Below are positions 1-7,129 of a stretch of 37,085 nt of DNA, one piece after another. The stretch is taken from NCBI GenBank assembly GCA_009841475.1, contig VXLT01000297.1, positions 1 to 37,085 of the forward strand, read 5' to 3'. The notes beneath the pieces are model-generated. The model ran no database searches. It saw only the letters and a list, made by a program, of their open reading frames with translations, and had not been told where the DNA came from. The position numbers and the translations under genes are program-made. The stretch comes from Gemmatimonadota bacterium. GTDB lineage: Bacteria; Gemmatimonadota; Gemmatimonadetes; Longimicrobiales; Gaopeijiaceae. Within the stretch, counting starts at the first letter, position 1. Every line of letters begins with the position of its first letter.

Positions 1-183
1 TCACCTCCTTGGTTGGTCCCAACGAAAAGGTGTCCGCCAAAGCGGGGCAACTCCATTATGTAATGTTCTCATGACAGTACGAGAGCGTGAGCGCCGCGGC
101 CGGACAGACCGGATGCCTCGCCGGCCGAGCGCAGCGGGACTATCCACGGCCTGCCGGCTGTTCGGACGATAGTGAACCTGGAG
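1..183. other. Left-edge non-coding stretch
   Basis: No gene is convincing here. Bases 1-10 read TCACCTCCTT, whose complement AAGGAGGTGA is a perfect Shine-Dalgarno sequence on the minus strand, so a minus-strand gene probably begins just beyond the left edge. The same ten bases also match the 3' end of 16S rRNA, but nothing upstream is visible to test that. A minus-strand CATAAT at 55-60 could be a -10 box for the outside gene. An inverted repeat, CGGCCGG at 97-103 with CCGGCCG at 121-127, lies between the ABC operon end and that point and might act as a weak terminator; it has no T tract. Confidence 0.35.
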
Positions 184-1788
184 CTACCGCCGCCCCTCCG
201 CCACCCCCCTGGGCGCGACCACGGCTTCCGCGCCCGCCAGTCCCCAGTCCACCACCAGCGCGAGCCCGGCGGCGGGAACGGCACCCGAGAGGATCATCAC
301 CGGGTCGGAGAGGGACAGCCCGGCCACGATGGGGTCGCCCAGCCCACCCGCGCCAATGAACGCCGCCAGCGTCGCCGTCCCCACGTTGATGACTGCAGCG
401 GTCCGCACGCCCGCCATGATCACCGGCGCGGCCAGCGGGAGCCGGATGCGGTGCAGCAGCTGCCACTCCGTCATCCCCAGCGCGCGCCCCGCCCCCACCG
501 CCTCGGGCGCGGCCTCGATGACTCCCGTGTAGGTATTGCGCAGGATCGGGAGGAGCGAGTACAGGAAGAGCGCCGCCACCGCCGGAGCCACCCCGATCCC
601 GAGCACGGGGATCATGAAGGCGAGGAGCGCGATGCTCGGGATGGTCTGCAGCACCCCCGCCACCCGCAGGGCGGACCCGGCCAGGGCGCGGCGCCGCTCC
701 AGCGCAACGCCTGCCGGAAGCGCCACCAGGATCGCCGCGCCGAGCGAGGCGAGCACCAGGAGGAGATGGCGGGTGACCTGGCGGCCGAGCTCGCTCCGGT
801 TGTCCCACATGTGCCGCGGCAGCGCCAGGAGGGTCGGCGCGGCGTTTCTCTCTCTACCGGCCTCCCCCTCGTCGAGCTCCGTCCCGGGCAGGCCCGAACC
901 CAGCCCGATCTCGGCCAGAAGCGCCGCCGCCGCCTCGGCGACGGGCCTGCCCTCGACCTCGATCCGCTCGTTGGCCCGCCGCACGGCGTCGACACCGATC
1001 CGCCCGGACAGGCTGTTCAGGGCGAGCACCGCGTCCGGACGCTCCGCATGGAAGGTGGCGCTCAACAGCGGCGCGGCGTCGTAGGGCGGAAAGAAGCCGC
1101 GGTCGTCGGCGAGGACCGTGAGGTCGTAGCGGGAGATGGCGCCGTCGGTCGAGTAGGCGTCGATCACGTCGACCTGGCCCTCCTCGAGTGCCTGGTACTT
1201 GACCGCCTGGAGGAGGCTGCGTGTTTCACGAAACTCGATGCCGTAGGCGGTCGCCAGTCCGTCCAGCCCGTCGGCCCGGCCCATGAAATCGGGTGAAAAC
1301 CCGCCTGCGAGTTCCGGTGCCATCGCCGCAAGCCCGGACAGGGTGCGGACGCCGAGGGAATCGGCCACCTCCCGGCGCATCGCCATGGCGTAGGTGTTCT
1401 CGAAGCCAAGAGGCGGGAGCCAGTGAAGTCCCCAGCGCGCCTCGAACACTTGGCTGACGCGGTTGAAGACCTCGACTGAGCCCCCGGTGGCCGTCTCCTG
1501 CAGGACAGCCGCAAGCCCGGTGCCGGTGTACTCCGGGTAGACGTCGATGTCACCGCCGACAATGGCCTGCATCAGGAGTTCGGTCATGCCGAGCCCCGGA
1601 CGGCGGTCCACCGCGTGGCCATGGGCCTCGAGAACCTGGGCGAAGACCTCCGCGAGCAGGTAGGATTCGGCGAACGTCTTCGACGTGACTACGATGGGGC
1701 GCTGCGGGTTCTGAGCGTGCGTGGGCGCGGCGACGGCCGGGAAGAGCGCGGCGAGCGCCAGAACCCCGTACCTGCGCAACACGATCAC
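184..1788 (-). CDS. Fused substrate-binding/permease protein of an osmoprotectant-type ABC importer
   Basis: This 534-residue protein would form both the periplasmic receptor and the membrane channel of an importer for glycine betaine, choline, carnitine or a similar compound. A signal-like segment (about 1-25, ending THA) leads into an OpuC/OsmF-type binding domain (about 31-295) with the family signatures TSKTFAES (35-42), DVYPEYTGT (82-90) and STDG (213-216). A permease domain follows (about 338-525) with several hydrophobic helices and the ATPase-docking loop beginning EAAPEAVG (425-432). Known fusions such as OpuABC and EgtU-type proteins usually carry the receptor at the C-terminus, so the order here is the less common one. 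The start is GTG and overlaps the ATPase stop as GTGA, which implies translational coupling. The substrate cannot be read from sequence; ergothioneine is another possibility within this family. Confidence 0.9.
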   Translation of the reverse strand: MIVLRRYGVLALAALFPAVAAPTHAQNPQRPIVVTSKTFAESYLLAEVFAQVLEAHGHAVDRRPGLGMTELLMQAIVGGDIDVYPEYTGTGLAAVLQETATGGSVEVFNRVSQVFEARWGLHWLPPLGFENTYAMAMRREVADSLGVRTLSGLAAMAPELAGGFSPDFMGRADGLDGLATAYGIEFRETRSLLQAVKYQALEEGQVDVIDAYSTDGAISRYDLTVLADDRGFFPPYDAAPLLSATFHAERPDAVLALNSLSGRIGVDAVRRANERIEVEGRPVAEAAAALLAEIGLGSGLPGTELDEGEAGRERNAAPTLLALPRHMWDNRSELGRQVTRHLLLVLASLGAAILVALPAGVALERRRALAGSALRVAGVLQTIPSIALLAFMIPVLGIGVAPAVAALFLYSLLPILRNTYTGVIEAAPEAVGAGRALGMTEWQLLHRIRLPLAAPVIMAGVRTAAVINVGTATLAAFIGAGGLGDPIVAGLSLSDPVMILSGAVPAAGLALVVDWGLAGAEAVVAPRGVAEGRR

Positions 1789-2513
1789 ACCGCCACCCCC
1801 GCCTTCTCCAGCAGCTCGGCGGCGTAACCGGTGGCGCTTCCGGCCAGTTCCTCCGCAGGCGCCTGAAATGCGACTCTGCCGGCCCGCATCACCGCGACGT
1901 CGGTGGCCACCAGCATCGCCTCCGCCAGATCGTGGGTCACGAACACCGCGGTCACGCCGCCCGCCCGCCGCAGCTGGATGAAGGTTTTCTGCGCCTCGCG
2001 GCGGGTGATCGCGTCGAGCGCTCCAAACGGCTCGTCCATGAGCAGGATGTCGGGACCGGCCGCGATTGCCCGAGCGATGGCAACCCGTTGGCGCTGGCCG
2101 CCCGAAAGTTCACGCGGGTAGCGGTCCGCGAAGGTATCCGGATCCAGGCCGGCGGCGTCCAGGGCGCGCCGGCCATGTTCCCGGGCCTCCTCCCGTCCGA
2201 GCAGGCCCGGCACCAGGGAGGCGTTGGCCAGGCAGGTCCAGTGCGGGATGAGCCCGCCGTCCTGTTGCACGTACCCGATCGACCGGCGCAGGCGAACCGG
2301 GTCGAGCGACTCGACGGGATCGCCGCGCACCAGCACGCGTCCCGCGTCCAGGTCGGTGAGCCTGTTGATGGCCCTGAGCAGGGTCGTCTTGCCCGAGCCG
2401 CTCTCGCCGACCAGCCCCAGACAGTCGCCCGGCGCGACACTCAGAGAGACCCCGTCGAGCGCCACCGCGGCACCGTAGCGCTTGACGGCCCCCTCGATCC
2501 GGATCAGGGCCAC
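1785..2513 (-). CDS. ABC transporter ATPase, glycine betaine/proline (OpuA/ProV) type
   Basis: This 242-residue nucleotide-binding subunit powers the adjacent permease/receptor. It has Walker A GESGSGKT (36-43), a Q-loop glutamine near 83, the signature LSGGQ (136-140), Walker B ILLMDEP (156-162) and the switch histidine in THD (193-195). The C-terminal CBS domains found in many ProV/OpuAA proteins are absent, so CBS-based ionic-strength sensing is not expected. I chose the GTG start at 2513 because a GGGAAGGG ribosome-binding site sits just upstream and because it starts right at the domain; a longer upstream frame runs into the dehydratase gene and looks spurious. The start overlaps the dehydratase stop by ten bases and the stop overlaps the next start by four, so all three genes should be one transcript. 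Confidence 0.9.
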   Translation of the reverse strand: MALIRIEGAVKRYGAAVALDGVSLSVAPGDCLGLVGESGSGKTTLLRAINRLTDLDAGRVLVRGDPVESLDPVRLRRSIGYVQQDGGLIPHWTCLANASLVPGLLGREEAREHGRRALDAAGLDPDTFADRYPRELSGGQRQRVAIARAIAAGPDILLMDEPFGALDAITRREAQKTFIQLRRAGGVTAVFVTHDLAEAMLVATDVAVMRAGRVAFQAPAEELAGSATGYAAELLEKAGVAV

Positions 2514-3496
2514 GGCGTCCCTTCCCGCAGCGCGCGCGCCATCATCCCCCCGTCCACGTTTCCCCCGGTCACCACAGCCACCACGGTCTCGCCGGCCCTC
2601 ACGGGAACACGGCCGCACATCAGCGCCGCGACCGCCGCGGCTCCCGAGGGCTCGGCGACGAGCTTGGCACGGGTGGCGAGCAGCCTCATCGCCGCGAGGA
2701 TCTCGTCATCGGAGACCAGCACCACATCCTCCACATGGCCGGCCACATACCTGTAGGCAAGCTCGCCGGCCATCGGAGGGGCAAGCCCGTCGGCGATCGT
2801 TTCGGTCCGGTCCAGCCGGGCGGCCCGCCCCTCGTCCAGGCTCCGCCGCATCGACGGTGCCCCCACGGGCTCCACCCCGAAGACGCGCATTCGGGACCCT
2901 CCGGCCAGCCGCCCCGCACCGGCCAGCGCGCCCGCGATCCCGGCGATCTGCCCCCCACCTCCCACCGGGACCACGATCACGCCCGGGCCGGGCACGTCTT
3001 CAGCGATCTCCAGTCCCGTCGACCCGTGGCCCGCGACCACCTCGGGCGCGTCGAAGGGATGGAGAAACACCAGGTCCTCGGCCGCTGTCCGGCGATGCGC
3101 CTCCGCGAACGCCTCCGACGCGTCCCCGTGCAACACCACCTGCGCGCCGTAGGCCTCGGCCGCCGCCACCTTGGTCCTCGACGCCCGCTCCGGCATGACG
3201 ACCACCGCCCGCGCTCCCGCCCGCCCGGCGGCCCACGCCACGGCCTGTGCGTGGTTCCCGGCGGAGACGGTGATCACGCCCCGTGCCCGCTCGGCGGGAC
3301 CCAGCGACGCGATCGCGTTCAGCGCCCCGCGCACCTTGAAGGATCCCGTCTTCTGCAGGTTCTCGCACTTCAGGTGGGGACGGGTTCCCGACTCGCGCCC
3401 CAGCGTCCGGAACGACAGCAGCGGGGTGCGGTGGATCGCCGGGGCAACCCGCCGTCTCGCGGAAGCGAAGTCCTCCGCCGTCAGCAGTGCGTTCAT
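2504..3496 (-). CDS. PLP-dependent threonine/serine dehydratase family enzyme
   Basis: This enzyme belongs to fold-type II PLP enzymes that deaminate hydroxy-amino acids (threonine to 2-oxobutyrate, serine to pyruvate). The PLP lysine lies in SFKVRGA (about residue 54), the phosphate-binding glycine loop is VPVGGGGQIAG, and TVSAGNHAQ is the family's substrate loop. At about 330 residues it is the short form without the C-terminal ACT-like regulatory domain of biosynthetic IlvA, so a catabolic or racemase/dehydratase role is more likely. It is first in an operon with an osmolyte-type importer. That recalls EutB-like dehydratases of hydroxyectoine catabolism, but no other eut genes are present, so this is only a suggestion. 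I prefer the ATG at 3496; a GTG at 3511 is the alternative, and neither has a clear ribosome-binding site. Confidence 0.85.
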   Translation of the reverse strand: MNALLTAEDFASARRRVAPAIHRTPLLSFRTLGRESGTRPHLKCENLQKTGSFKVRGALNAIASLGPAERARGVITVSAGNHAQAVAWAAGRAGARAVVVMPERASRTKVAAAEAYGAQVVLHGDASEAFAEAHRRTAAEDLVFLHPFDAPEVVAGHGSTGLEIAEDVPGPGVIVVPVGGGGQIAGIAGALAGAGRLAGGSRMRVFGVEPVGAPSMRRSLDEGRAARLDRTETIADGLAPPMAGELAYRYVAGHVEDVVLVSDDEILAAMRLLATRAKLVAEPSGAAAVAALMCGRVPVRAGETVVAVVTGGNVDGGMMARALREGTPWP

Positions 3497-3512
3497 GGGA
3501 TGGGCGGGCACG

Positions 3513-3542
3513 TTGCGTTCACCGATTCGGCGTGCCTATTAT
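3513..3542 (+). promoter_or_regulatory. Candidate sigma-70 promoter for the TonB receptor
   Basis: TTGCGT (3513-3518) and TATTAT (3537-3542) are separated by 18 bases, giving a predicted start near 3549 and a leader of about 60 bases. It sits in the short divergent gap beside the dehydratase start. An inverted repeat TTATG-TTGAT-CATAA (3539-3553) lies over the -10/start region and could be an operator; CATAAT on the minus strand (3543-3538) may serve the opposite operon. Confidence 0.5.
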
Positions 3543-3611
3543 GTTGATCATAAATTCCTGCGCCCCGGTTCGAAAGGGTGGCGCGCACCCACACGCGAGG
3601 ATGGAAATCTC

Positions 3612-6350
3612 ATGCGCTTCGGATCAAGCTTTGCCGCGTTCGCCTTCGCGATTGTCTGCTCTGTCCCCGTCCAGGGACAACAGGGAACCATAACCGGAAG
3701 GGTGACGGATGCCGAGTCGGGCGACCCGCTGGCGAGCGCCGCGGTGGCGGTGCTCGGACAGGAAGTCACGCAGGGGACGAATGCTCAGGGACGCTTCACG
3801 GTAACGGTGGAGCCGGGCACGTACTCGCTTGTGGTGACGCTTATCGGCTACGAGACGACGCGAATTGACGGAGTTATGGTCAACGCCGGCGATGAGACGG
3901 AGGTAACGATCTCGGTCCGTTCCCAGGCGCTGGCGCTCAACCCCGTGGTGGTTACCGCCTCGCGACGCCAGGAAAAGGCGCTGGAGGCCCCCGCGTCGAT
4001 CTCGACCGTATCTTCGCAGGAGGTCGCCCGCAGGGCCGCCACCACGGTCGCCGATCACGTCAGATCCCTGCCGGGAGTCGACGCGGCCCAGACCGGCATC
4101 AACCAGGGAACGGTCGTGTCGCGCGGGTTCAACAACGTGTTCTCGGGCGCCCTGCTCGCGATCATCGACAACCGCTATGCGCGCGTCCCGTCGCTCCGGT
4201 TCAACGCATACAACATGTTCCCGACCAACGACCTCGATCTCGACCGCATCGAGGTGTCCCTTGGGCCGGGGGCGGCGCTCTACGGGCCCAACGCCTCGAA
4301 CGGCGTCATGCACCTCATCACCTCGTCGCCGCTCGACAGGCAGGGGAGCAGCATCTCGCTCGCGGGAGGCGAGCGGTCGCTCTTCCACGGGCAATTCCGC
4401 ACGGCCCACGCGCCGAGCGAGAACTTCGGCTTCAAGGTCTCGGCCCAGTACATGCGCGGCAACGACTGGGAGTACGACGATGAGGAGGAAGCGAAGGCTC
4501 GCGCCGCCGGCTGCGCCATCTGCGTGCGGGACAATCTGGCCCAGCGGTATTCCGCCGACGCCCGCCTCGATTTCCGCTTCGCCGGTGACGCCGACCTCGT
4601 GCTGAACGGAGGAACCTCCACCCTCCTGACCGGCATCGACATGACCGGAATCGGCGCCTTCCAGGTGAAAAACTGGGGGTACAACTACCTCCAGTCCCGG
4701 TTCTCCAAGGGTCGGCTGTTCGCCCAGGCCTTCCTGAACCTCACGAACTCCGGTTCCGACGTGGGCGCCACCGATCCCGGGGAGGGCACCTTCGGCCTCC
4801 GCACGGGCGACCCGGTGGTCGACCAGTCCACGACCATGGCCTTCCAGTTCCAGTACGGCTTCGATCTGGGCTCGCGCCAGAGCTTCACCTACGGAGTGGA
4901 CTGGCAGCGCACCGAGCCGAAGAGCGGCGGCACGATCTTCGGGGCCAACGAGGACGACGACATCATCTCCGAGGTCGGCGCCTATCTGCATTCGGAGACG
5001 TCCCTCCTCGACAACCTCGATCTGGTCACCGCCATCCGCGTGGACGACCACAGCCGTCTCACGGATCCCAACGTCTCGCCGCGCGCGGCGCTGGTCTTCT
5101 CCCCGGCCGAGGAGCAGTCCTTCCGGCTGACCTACAACCGGGCCTTCGCCACGCCCAGCAGCACGAACCTCTTCCTCGACATCATCGCCAACCGGGACAT
5201 CCTGGGCGGCGCACTCGCGCCCCTGGGGGTCCAATACCCCGTCCGGGCGCGTGGTGTGCCGCAGGGCGGGTACGCCTTCAGCCAGGCCTGTCCGGGCGGT
5301 TTCATGTCCTATTGCATGCATACGCCGGTGGCACAGGGCGCGATCCCCGCGAACGCCGCGCTCCTCTGGGACGCGCTGGTGGATGCCCTGGCCGGCGCGG
5401 ACCCGGTGCTGGGCCTGGTCGCCCCTCTGCTCAAGAGTCCGGGAGCCCATCCGGCCGACCCGGAGATCGGCACCTTCGTGGGAATCCTCAATACGGCGAC
5501 CCAGGCCTTCGAACCGGTCACCTCGGCCCTGGCCGAAGTCCCGGCGCTGGTGCCGACCATCAACAACACCTACGAGGTGGGGTACAAGGGCCTGATCGGG
5601 GACCGGTTCCTCCTTTCCGCGGATGTCTACTCGACCACGGTCGAGAACTTCGTCGGCCCGTTGCGCACCATTACCCCGAATGTCTTCCTGGAGCCGCAGA
5701 GTGCACTGGCCTTCGTCCTCAACCGCCTGGCGCCGCTGATTCAGGGCGGGCTGGTCACGCAGGAACAGGTTGCCGCACTGGTCACGCAGGTCGCCAGCGT
5801 GCCGCTGGGCACCATCGGCCCTGACGGCGCCAGCTCACCCGATCTCCTGGTCACCTACAGGAACTACGGGGAGGTGAGCTACTGGGGTGCCGACCTCGCG
5901 GGCCGCTTCCTGGTCACCGACAAGGTTCAGCTGGACGGCAGCTACTCCTTCCAGAGCGAGGACTGCTTCGACTTCGAGGAGGACGGCAGCTGCATCGGAT
6001 CGCAGGACATCGCGCTGAACGCGCCGAATCACAAGGGTTCGTTCGGCCTGACCGTCGATGATCAGGCCGCGGGCTACACGCTGGGTGCGCGCGTGCGCTT
6101 CAACGCGGGCTTCCCGATGAACTCGGGGGTCTACCTGGGCGAGGTGGACCCCTACCAGGTCGTCGACGCCTCGATCGGCTACAGGCTCCCCTTCCAGCCC
6201 GCCGCCCATGTTTCTCTGACCGCGACCAACATCCTCTCGAGGCAAAGGAACAGCGACTACGACTTCTTCGGGAACAACAGGCACCGGGAGTTCGTGGGTG
6301 CGCCCGAGATCGGCAGGATGCTGCTGCTCCGGGTGCGGTACGACTTCTGA
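3612..6350 (+). CDS. TonB-dependent outer-membrane receptor with N-terminal carboxypeptidase-regulatory-like domain
   Basis: This 912-residue protein should be an outer-membrane active transporter driven by TonB-ExbBD. A signal peptide (about 1-23) is followed by a beta-sandwich domain (about 24-105, GTITGRVTDAESGDPL), a TonB-box-like NPVVVTASRR (110-119), a plug (about 122-238, with RIEVSLGPGAALYGP) and a long beta-barrel ending in the aromatic terminus RVRYDF typical of BamA substrates. The ATG at 3612 is chosen because the signal peptide begins there and GGAA lies five bases upstream; the frame is open further upstream over the dehydratase gene, which is a shadow. Three regions contain paired cysteines (for example GCAIC), possibly disulphide-linked surface loops. 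argR follows 28 bases later. The substrate is unknown; linkage to arginine genes hints at peptide or amino-acid-linked regulation but proves nothing. Confidence 0.93.
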   Translation: MRFGSSFAAFAFAIVCSVPVQGQQGTITGRVTDAESGDPLASAAVAVLGQEVTQGTNAQGRFTVTVEPGTYSLVVTLIGYETTRIDGVMVNAGDETEVTISVRSQALALNPVVVTASRRQEKALEAPASISTVSSQEVARRAATTVADHVRSLPGVDAAQTGINQGTVVSRGFNNVFSGALLAIIDNRYARVPSLRFNAYNMFPTNDLDLDRIEVSLGPGAALYGPNASNGVMHLITSSPLDRQGSSISLAGGERSLFHGQFRTAHAPSENFGFKVSAQYMRGNDWEYDDEEEAKARAAGCAICVRDNLAQRYSADARLDFRFAGDADLVLNGGTSTLLTGIDMTGIGAFQVKNWGYNYLQSRFSKGRLFAQAFLNLTNSGSDVGATDPGEGTFGLRTGDPVVDQSTTMAFQFQYGFDLGSRQSFTYGVDWQRTEPKSGGTIFGANEDDDIISEVGAYLHSETSLLDNLDLVTAIRVDDHSRLTDPNVSPRAALVFSPAEEQSFRLTYNRAFATPSSTNLFLDIIANRDILGGALAPLGVQYPVRARGVPQGGYAFSQACPGGFMSYCMHTPVAQGAIPANAALLWDALVDALAGADPVLGLVAPLLKSPGAHPADPEIGTFVGILNTATQAFEPVTSALAEVPALVPTINNTYEVGYKGLIGDRFLLSADVYSTTVENFVGPLRTITPNVFLEPQSALAFVLNRLAPLIQGGLVTQEQVAALVTQVASVPLGTIGPDGASSPDLLVTYRNYGEVSYWGADLAGRFLVTDKVQLDGSYSFQSEDCFDFEEDGSCIGSQDIALNAPNHKGSFGLTVDDQAAGYTLGARVRFNAGFPMNSGVYLGEVDPYQVVDASIGYRLPFQPAAHVSLTATNILSRQRNSDYDFFGNNRHREFVGAPEIGRMLLLRVRYDF

Positions 6351-6378
6351 CGCAGCGGTGAGAAAGGGGCGGCGCGCA

Positions 6379-6840
6379 GTGACATCGGGCGGAAAGCGGC
6401 AGCGCCAGAACGCGCTGCTGGAGATCATCAGGGAGCACCGGGTGCCGCACCAGGAGGCCCTCCGCGAGCTTCTCGCCGAAGCGGGGTTCCCCGTTACGCA
6501 GCCCACCCTGTCACGGGACATCCGCGATCTGCGGCTCGTGAAGGTGACCGGGGCCAACGGCAGGCCGCACTACACGCTCCCGGAGGAGTGGGACCATGTT
6601 CCACCGCTCGACTCCATCCTGCCGACCCTCTTCGTGTCGGTGGAAACGGTGGGCAACCTGGCCATCGTGCGCACGCTGAACGGCGCCGCGCAGACGGTGG
6701 CGTCGGGGATCGACTGGGAGGAGTACGAGGGGCTGGCCGGTACCATCGCCGGCGACGACACCGTGCTTCTCATCCTGAGGGATGCGGGCACGGCGGAGGC
6801 TGTGGCCCGCGCACTGGGGGAGCTGGCCGGGAAGGCCTGA
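6379..6840 (+). CDS. argR: Arginine repressor ArgR
   Basis: This is an arginine-sensing transcriptional regulator that, in studied bacteria, forms hexamers and binds ARG boxes. The N-terminal winged helix holds QPTLSRDIRDL (41-51), the family's recognition-helix signature. The C-terminal oligomerisation/arginine-binding domain holds GTIAGDDT (121-128). The GTG at 6379 gives 153 residues, the usual size, and has an AAAGGGG ribosome-binding site; a GTG at 6358 lacks one. It starts 28 bases after the TonB receptor, so the two may share a transcript, and it directly precedes argG, its expected target. A candidate ARG box overlaps the argG promoter downstream. Confidence 0.95.
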   Translation: MTSGGKRQRQNALLEIIREHRVPHQEALRELLAEAGFPVTQPTLSRDIRDLRLVKVTGANGRPHYTLPEEWDHVPPLDSILPTLFVSVETVGNLAIVRTLNGAAQTVASGIDWEEYEGLAGTIAGDDTVLLILRDAGTAEAVARALGELAGKA

Positions 6841-6897
6841 ACGCCCCGCGTCGTACGAGCGGAGATTCCAATCGGCGTGTTGCCGGATGAGAAACAC

Positions 6898-6926
6898 TTG
6901 ACGCCGGAAAGATAAACGCATATTAT
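6898..6926 (+). promoter_or_regulatory. Strong sigma-70 promoter for argG-argH
   Basis: TTGACG (6898-6903) and TATTAT (6921-6926) have the optimal 17-base spacing, with a predicted start near 6933 and so a leader of almost 200 bases before argG. The surrounding block 6905-6960 is unusually AT-rich for this genome. Confidence 0.7.
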
Positions 6927-6933
6927 TTCATTG
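6917..6933 (-). promoter_or_regulatory. Candidate ARG box overlapping the argG -10 element
   Basis: Read on the minus strand this site is CAATGAAATAATATGCG, resembling the ARG-box pattern TGAAT-four A/T bases-ATTCA: TGAAA, then TAAT, then ATGCG (7 of 10 arm positions match). It covers the -10 hexamer, where ArgR binding would block RNA polymerase. A second AT-rich stretch with TGCAT and ATTCA (6938-6955) has the wrong spacing for a classical box. Inference from pattern only. Confidence 0.45.
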
Positions 6934-6966
6934 TTGTTGCATTATCCTTCATTCACACTCAGAAAA

Positions 6967-7094
6967 CCGGGCGCTCCCCGGAGCGGCCGGGTTGTTCAGG
7001 GACCCGGAGCGCAAGGTGTTGGACAGTTACCGTACGGCCTTGGCGGGAGACGTACGGACCTTGCGCTCCGGCCCGCAACCCGGCAGGGTGCCGG
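6967..7094 (+). promoter_or_regulatory. Structured RNA leader of argG with three hairpins and alternative pairings
   Basis: Three stems can be drawn. P1 is 6967-6976 with 6981-6990 (nine pairs, one mismatch, CCCG loop). P2 has a perfect 14-pair outer stem, 7004-7017 with 7058-7071, and a seven-pair inner stem, 7030-7036 with 7051-7057, separated by a 12-base left bulge. P3 is 7080-7085 with 7089-7094. The P1 and P2 strands are interchangeable: 6971-6977 (GCGCTCC) can also pair with 7006-7012, and 6978-6985 can pair with 7064-7071. Such mutually exclusive pairings are typical of attenuators and riboswitches. There is no T tract, so a classical intrinsic terminator is not obvious. Regulatory function is inferred. 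Confidence 0.5.
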
Positions 7095-7129
7095 CCGAAG
7101 ACGGAGACTGAACAGGAACGGGATTTTCA

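Noticed and set aside
1-10. Match to the 3' end of 16S rRNA
   Set aside because: Ten bases at the window edge match, but the same bases are a perfect minus-strand Shine-Dalgarno sequence and no spacer tRNA or 23S sequence follows. The ribosome-binding-site reading is simpler.
3624-5450. Long antisense open frame across the TonB receptor
   Set aside because: Composition-driven shadow: low-complexity, charged sequence with no recognisable motif, opposite a clear gene.
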